Source of the DNA: Zingiber officinale
Taxonomy: Eukaryota > Streptophyta > Magnoliopsida > Zingiberales > Zingiberaceae
Reading direction: 5' to 3'
Assembly (NCBI RefSeq): GCF_018446385.1
Contig: NC_056002.1
Coordinates: forward strand, 4,389,474 to 4,453,473
DNA: 64,000 nt
The notes beneath the pieces were generated by a model. The model saw only the letters and a list, made by a program, of their open reading frames with translations, did not search any database and was not told where the DNA came from. Made by a program: the position numbers and the translations under genes. Positions 60,201 to 64,000 of the stretch are shown here, piece after piece. Position 1 is the stretch's first letter; each line of letters starts with the position of its first letter.

Positions 60201-62034
60201 ACTAGCAGCATTTACAATATCTTTTTGAATTTCAAGAGAAGTTAATTGATTAATTTTCGGAGCATTTTGTAAAACGACATTCTTTCTCTTCGTTATGATC
60301 TGCGACGAATTTCAAAAGTTCAAGAAAATTACCTTGATTAAATGAACTTTCAGATTCATTATGCCCCCGAAAAGCTAACCCCTGGCGTAACAAAAATCAT
60401 ATGCAATCAACTGAAGCAGTTAACCTGACTCTATAAAGATTGTGAGCTTGCTCTGTTTGCCTGGTGAGAACAACTTCAATGTGTTGACTTTCTTTCATCA
60501 AATCTACACATTTCTGCCAAGCTTGATTATGTACGCTATTTGAACTTGCAACATGTTTAACAAAAATCTCCTTTTTTTTTCCAATTAGTAAACCCAACTG
60601 AAGTAAATGAATCTCCACCTACTTGTTTTCCAAAATCTGGTCGGAATAAGTAGCAACACAGATAGAATGCAGCATCTTTACTTATGTTATATTCTAACCA
60701 ATTTCCAAATTCATTAAACCAAGATGGACAAAACCTTCTTGATACTTTACCGATTTTTCTTTGTGGAAAATTATGATTACGAGGCTGACAAGGTCCTTTC
60801 TGCAAGTAAGCTCTTCTCACTTTTTCCCGGTCATTAGGATCATAGTTTGAAATCTTTACCCGTAACCCAGGATCTAATTGAAGATCATCCAAATTGATTT
60901 CAACTTGAGATTTTTTTAAGGGAGCATGTTGTAACTCTAGATTACTTTTTTCTCTTTGACTTGTTTCTTCATTTACCATTGACTTTCTTTTAAGAAATTT
61001 ATCCATTCCTGTTAATGTTAAGAAGAAAAAGAAAATGTCATGTGAACAATTATTTGTAAATTTTAATATAATTTAGTTAACTTAAATGTGTAACCCTACA
61101 ACAAAGAAGCTTCAGTAACAGCTTAATGGCAACTGGAAAATTGCAACAACAGCTGACACTAATCGTCCACCACTTATTTTTTCCGCTCATTTATTCACCT
61201 CAAGTCCTCAACTGTCTAGTAAATGCAACACCGTAAGCCTATATGATAAGGAAGTTCCTCTACAAGATTAAAATGTTAACTTCTTTTCTCAATTTGTATA
61301 ATCGAGAATTTGATCAGTCAAGAAGTTCGCTTTCTTGGTCTTAAAAATGTGTTGTTTTACTATATTGTGAGTTAACTAGTAAATTAGTAATGTAACTTAT
61401 GTAAGGCCAATAATATTTAATCAACCAAAATTACTAAATAATAAGAGAAATCAAGGAATGGATTCCAACTTGCAAGCAGTAATAAGTGAAATTGGGGAAG
61501 ATACCAGGCTACCAGCGTCCAACGGTCCTCGAAGTCTTGAATCCGGTGGACAAAGCAGTGGAAATTAGGGAATGATGCCAACACGGTGGATGGTGGAGGC
61601 AAGCACAGTAGCGCCGTCGAATCCAACGAGTGGCGGCGGGGACAAGGCGGAGGGAAGCCGGCTGTCGACACCGTAAAAGAGTCTGCCAAGTCATCGATGA
61701 CGATGAGGTTTTGCTTAGAGAAGCTATGGAGGCGGCAGAGGGTAGAGACTAGATAACCGGAGCGGAGGAGGAAGAGGAGGGCAGAGAAAATCTCAGAGTC
61801 GCCGTCGATGAAGATGGATAGGGATTAGGGGGTTGTCTCAGGGAGCACAGGCGGCGCGCAGCCGTGCAAGGAGAGGGCAGCGAGGAGGGAAATTCAGGAC
61901 GAGGGTTGCAACTTGCGACCCTACTTTTATTTTTTACTGGGGCAAGATTGTAATTTTCTAATATCCATGGACATTTACAAAATATTGAGGTGGGGCAGTT
62001 GCGCCACCAATCATCAACATGGCTCCGCCTCTGT
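57216..62034 (-). mobile_element. hAT superfamily DNA transposon, 4.8 kb
   Basis: The identical 8-bp sequence TTTTTAGA lies directly outside both ends (57208-57215 and 62035-62042), the target duplication length of hAT elements. The termini are inverted: CAGGGGCAGAGCTAGG at the left and, on the minus strand from the right, CAGAGGCGGAGCCATG. A second inner GAAGCTAGGCCCCTTATAAC copy at about 58560 resembles the left-end sequence. The transposase gene runs on the minus strand, with a GC-rich leader (61480-61900) near its 5' end. Both ends are intact, but the transposase is broken in several places, so the copy is non-autonomous now. Confidence 0.9.
58639..61006 (-). pseudogene. hAT transposase (TTF-zinc-finger / DUF4371 / hAT-C type), decayed
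   Basis: The protein reads in order along the minus strand. ATG 61006 (MDKFLKRKS) opens a TTF-type zinc-finger region (YLQKGPCQPRNHNFPQ, FCPSWFNEFGNWLEYN, AAFYLCCYLFRPDF). The DUF4371/RNase-H-like core (60179-59403) follows, with LVDESRDISDKEQM carrying the first catalytic aspartate, GQGYDGASNMRG, and YYVHCFAHQLQL. The hAT dimerisation region (about 59040-58640) ends with TTIVERAFSAMKIVKNRLRN. This is the family often annotated as 'zinc finger MYM-type protein 1-like' in plants. Breaks: frame changes near 60600, 60290 and 58850, and a stop near 59402. It is roughly 770 residues if read through. It shows no sign of domestication. Confidence 0.88.
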
Positions 62035-62042
62035 TTTTAGAC
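62035..62042. repeat. Right target-site duplication of the hAT element
   Basis: TTTTTAGA, identical to 57208-57215. Removing the element and one copy restores the fold-back arm. Confidence 0.9.
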
Positions 62043-62180
62043 TTTTTATACTTAAAAATATCAAGGGTAATTAGGTAAATATTTTTGACTAGGGAGTGCA
62101 AACAAAGATTTTTACCACTGAGGACTGCATGCAAAGTTTTGTTTGCCAATGAGGATTGCATGCAAATTTTTCCTTAATTA

Positions 62181-63335
62181 TAGGTGTTTCTATTCTAGTT
62201 GTTGTAATATTTGTCTAGTTTGTTCAATTTCTAGAAAAGTTTCATCTTCTATTTCTTTTATACACATTAAGTTGAAATTTTCATTTTTTTTTCATTTTGT
62301 GAAGTTCGTTGGTTTATATTCATTAAACCTAACAGTTAGGGCACTATACCGATCTTTATACATAATTGAATATATAGGTTGAAGAATTTGTACTTGATTT
62401 ACAAGACTGATATTTAGTCTAGTCTTGCTAGGATTTCAGACAAAAAGTCTCTTGATTTTAGGAAAGAGATTCCTTTGGTTGTAAGAGCTTTAATGATATA
62501 GTAATTTGTATCTTAAAATTGTTATTTATTACAGTCATTATTTTTCCCAATAAAATGATGTCAATCTGGACATTATGTCTTTAGAAATTTTCGTAGCCTT
62601 TGGCTTGAACTAAGATTTTAATGTACGTAATAAAATCTAGAATGGTCACATTGAAATTTGGGCAAAAATAGATAATAACTAAATTATTATCCATGTCTAC
62701 TTTAATAAGACCTATGATTGCTTTTTCATCATCTGAATATCTAGTATCACATAGTCCTAGGAAGACTTTGGCTCCTATGCTCCTTCTTATTCAGCCAAAT
62801 ACGATTAATCCTAGATGTATATAAGTATGTCTTTGTTATAGAAACCTCTTGCTGATTCTTCAATCATAAGATTTAGCTTTTCTTCTCCTCCATCTAGAGG
62901 ATGAAGAGGTTGGGTTATATGATAACGATAAAATGATGTAGTAAAGGATAATATTCCTTAATTGCATAATCTCCTCGAATTTAGAGAATTAAGTTGTTCA
63001 TTTGAGAGAATTGTTAAGTTTCTTTCTATATCGATTAAATCTTCTAGTAGATAAGTGGAAATACTACGTGGTCTGATTATGATATTATCTAACCAGGAAG
63101 TGAGGGGTCTGTGAAGGATTCAATCTGTGTTCATTCATGCTAGATTTATTGTGTTGAGTGGTATAAGTTAAGAATGATTAAGTTTTAGGTTGTCTTTTAG
63201 GGATAATATTTCCAATAAATAATTTGCTTAAGTCTTTTGTTAAAGTTTCTATACTTTCTCACCACTCAGATAGTTTTAGTAGTTTTCTAAATTTGTGTTT
63301 CAACTTAAGTGAGTCGGTAGCATAAGGATGCTAGA
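62181..63335 (-). mobile_element. Endogenous pararetrovirus (Caulimoviridae) fragment with movement-protein-like region (fossil)
   Basis: On the minus strand, about 62860-62585 shows the pattern of a Caulimoviridae movement protein of the 30K superfamily. A YIHLGLI start strand is followed by CDTRYSD, AIIGLI, CPNFNV and a KGYENF segment, in the same order and spacing as I remember for badna-like and related viruses. Weaker coding-like sequence lies on both sides (upstream to about 63335, downstream to 62181). The fragment is broken at many places and holds no reverse transcriptase in view. A fold-back element and then a hAT element inserted at its left, so it is older than both. The genus is not assignable by eye. 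Confidence 0.55.
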
Positions 63336-63356
63336 AGGGGTACTATAGTATTATTT

Positions 63357-63480
63357 TAGCCTGCACATCAGTTCGGTGCACACTCCTAAGCGATCCTCAC
63401 ATGCCCAAGCGCCCAAAGCTCCTCCCAGGCCCCCTCCGAACGAGTGTGCAGGCTAATATATATATATATATATATATTAA
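63357..63480. repeat. Small inverted repeat followed by a (TA)n run
   Basis: TAGCCTGCACA...GTTCGGTG at 63358 and CCGAACGAGTGTGCAGGCTA at 63436-63455 are inverted copies bracketing about 55 bases of C-rich sequence. The latter runs into a TA microsatellite (63455-63478). It could be a small MITE remnant or a structured RNA segment. Nothing else supports either. Confidence 0.55.
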
Positions 63481-63888
63481 AGTAACTGAATTATCAACGC
63501 ACAAAAGTGCCTACCTGCAGATTCCAATGTATATCGAGAGTTTAGTAATGAAAGTCGATGCTAATTAATTCAAACAAGAATAACAAACACTTCATGCAGT
63601 GATCAACTGATCACGGAGGATTCCGCGTATTAAATATTTTGTTAGTTACTGTTTCAGGAATAATGTTCTCAGAACTAACACATTATCTATCAATTGGCAC
63701 AAGACTTCCACGCAAGTGGAAGTTAAATTTAGTTATCACCTGGAACAAAATCTCTTTGTAAGAATCTATAAGTTCAAACTTAGTTTATAAGTTTACCCAC
63801 CACAGCGGGATTGTTTTTTACTAGCGTAACACCTGATGAACACAACTACACCTATGCCTGCCCTGCCTTTAAATTGCAGGAAGCCTCC
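63481..63888. other. Probable 3' UTR and flank of the right-edge gene
   Basis: AT-rich DNA without open frames of note, lying directly downstream of the stop codon of the minus-strand gene at the edge. Confidence 0.45.
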
Positions 63889-64000
63889 TCAGTTCACTTG
63901 CTGTTGGCTTCCGTAAAATCCATAAGGCCCGTATGGAATTGCGTACATGCCTGGGTAGTGAGAAGCTAAGCTGTATCCTTCGTACATTTGGCCCCTGTAA
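63889..64000 (-). CDS. C-terminal exon of a probable RRM RNA-binding protein (partial)
   Basis: The minus strand encodes about 36 residues to the window edge, ending in TGA at 63889-63891. The residues are rich in Y, G, P and M: YEGYSLASHYPGMYAIPYGP followed by YGFYGSQQQVN. Such tails are typical of plant single-RRM proteins of the RBM24/38-like (ARP1-type) group. The RRM itself would lie beyond the window, so the family call rests on composition and recall. Splice and start cannot be judged. Confidence 0.5.
   Translation of the reverse strand, partial: YRGQMYEGYSLASHYPGMYAIPYGPYGFYGSQQQVN

Larger units (their letters stand above)
56437..62180. mobile_element. Fold-back element, split by a later hAT insertion
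   Basis: The left arm starts with GAAAAATCCCCAATCAC (56437) and runs to about 56640. The right arm is 57175-57215 plus 62043-62178. Shared inverted landmarks are TTTGCATGCAA/TTGCATGCAAA phrases, ACTTTGTTTCCACTCCCTG / AGGGAGTGCAAACAAAG, TACCTAATTGTTCTTC / AAGGGTAATTAGGTA, and AAAATGAGTATAATTCCTC / GAGGAATTATACTTATTTTT. Between the arms (56640-57170) a phrase of the type GAGTATATTTTCTATCAAATTGA recurs several times. Without the hAT copy the element was about 0.92 kb. The flanks ATAGTTAGA and TTAATTATA agree at six of nine bases, a possible decayed target duplication. Confidence 0.65.

Overview
This window is nuclear DNA of a flowering plant. The genes have plant-type introns, and the families are plant ones: an SVP-clade MADS-box gene, a PEPRK2-type kinase, a FAMA-group bHLH factor and a plastid-type CutA. 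GC-rich first exons (bHLH, DnaJ, MADS) next to AT-rich intergenic DNA suggest a commelinid monocot. The LTR sequences remind me of Zingiberales, but that is an impression and was not tested.

Layout. 1-5.7 kb: old retroelement DNA, made of the start of a copia element on the minus strand, a gypsy-type gag-like piece, about 18 copies of a 69-bp tandem repeat, and an LTR-like block. 8.3-9.3 kb: bHLH gene (-). 10.7-15.9 kb: intergenic, with SINE-like units, two fold-back elements, (TA)n tracts and an LTR-like fragment. 16.9-20.1 kb: PEPRK2-like kinase (+). 21.2-32.5 kb: one large Mutator-like element (MULE) with about 115-bp terminal inverted repeats and a 10-bp target duplication. It carries a decayed FAR1-type transposase (+) and, convergent to it, a GRF-zinc-finger/membrane ORF (-). 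A 4-kb gag-only LTR retrotransposon sits inside the transposase gene. 32.5-33.2 kb: tandem SINE copies. 33.3-39.5 kb: CutA (+, 6 exons). 42.1-43.3 kb: DnaJ-domain gene (-, single exon). 45.0-48.0 kb: SVP-like MADS gene (+, 8 exons). 48.5-55.3 kb: SAP-domain, CCCH62-like gene (+, 10 exons), whose last two exons look tandemly duplicated. 55.9-63.3 kb: nested fossils, with a hAT transposon inside a fold-back element, itself beside or inside a broken endogenous pararetrovirus. 63.9-64.0 kb: the last exon of a probable RRM protein (-).

The host genes are unrelated single-copy genes and form no pathway or cluster. The most unusual object is the two-gene MULE with its exact ends. Splice junctions were placed by hand from frame, phase and GT/GC-AG sites. 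The kinase, CutA, MADS and SAP models each close to a whole number of codons.
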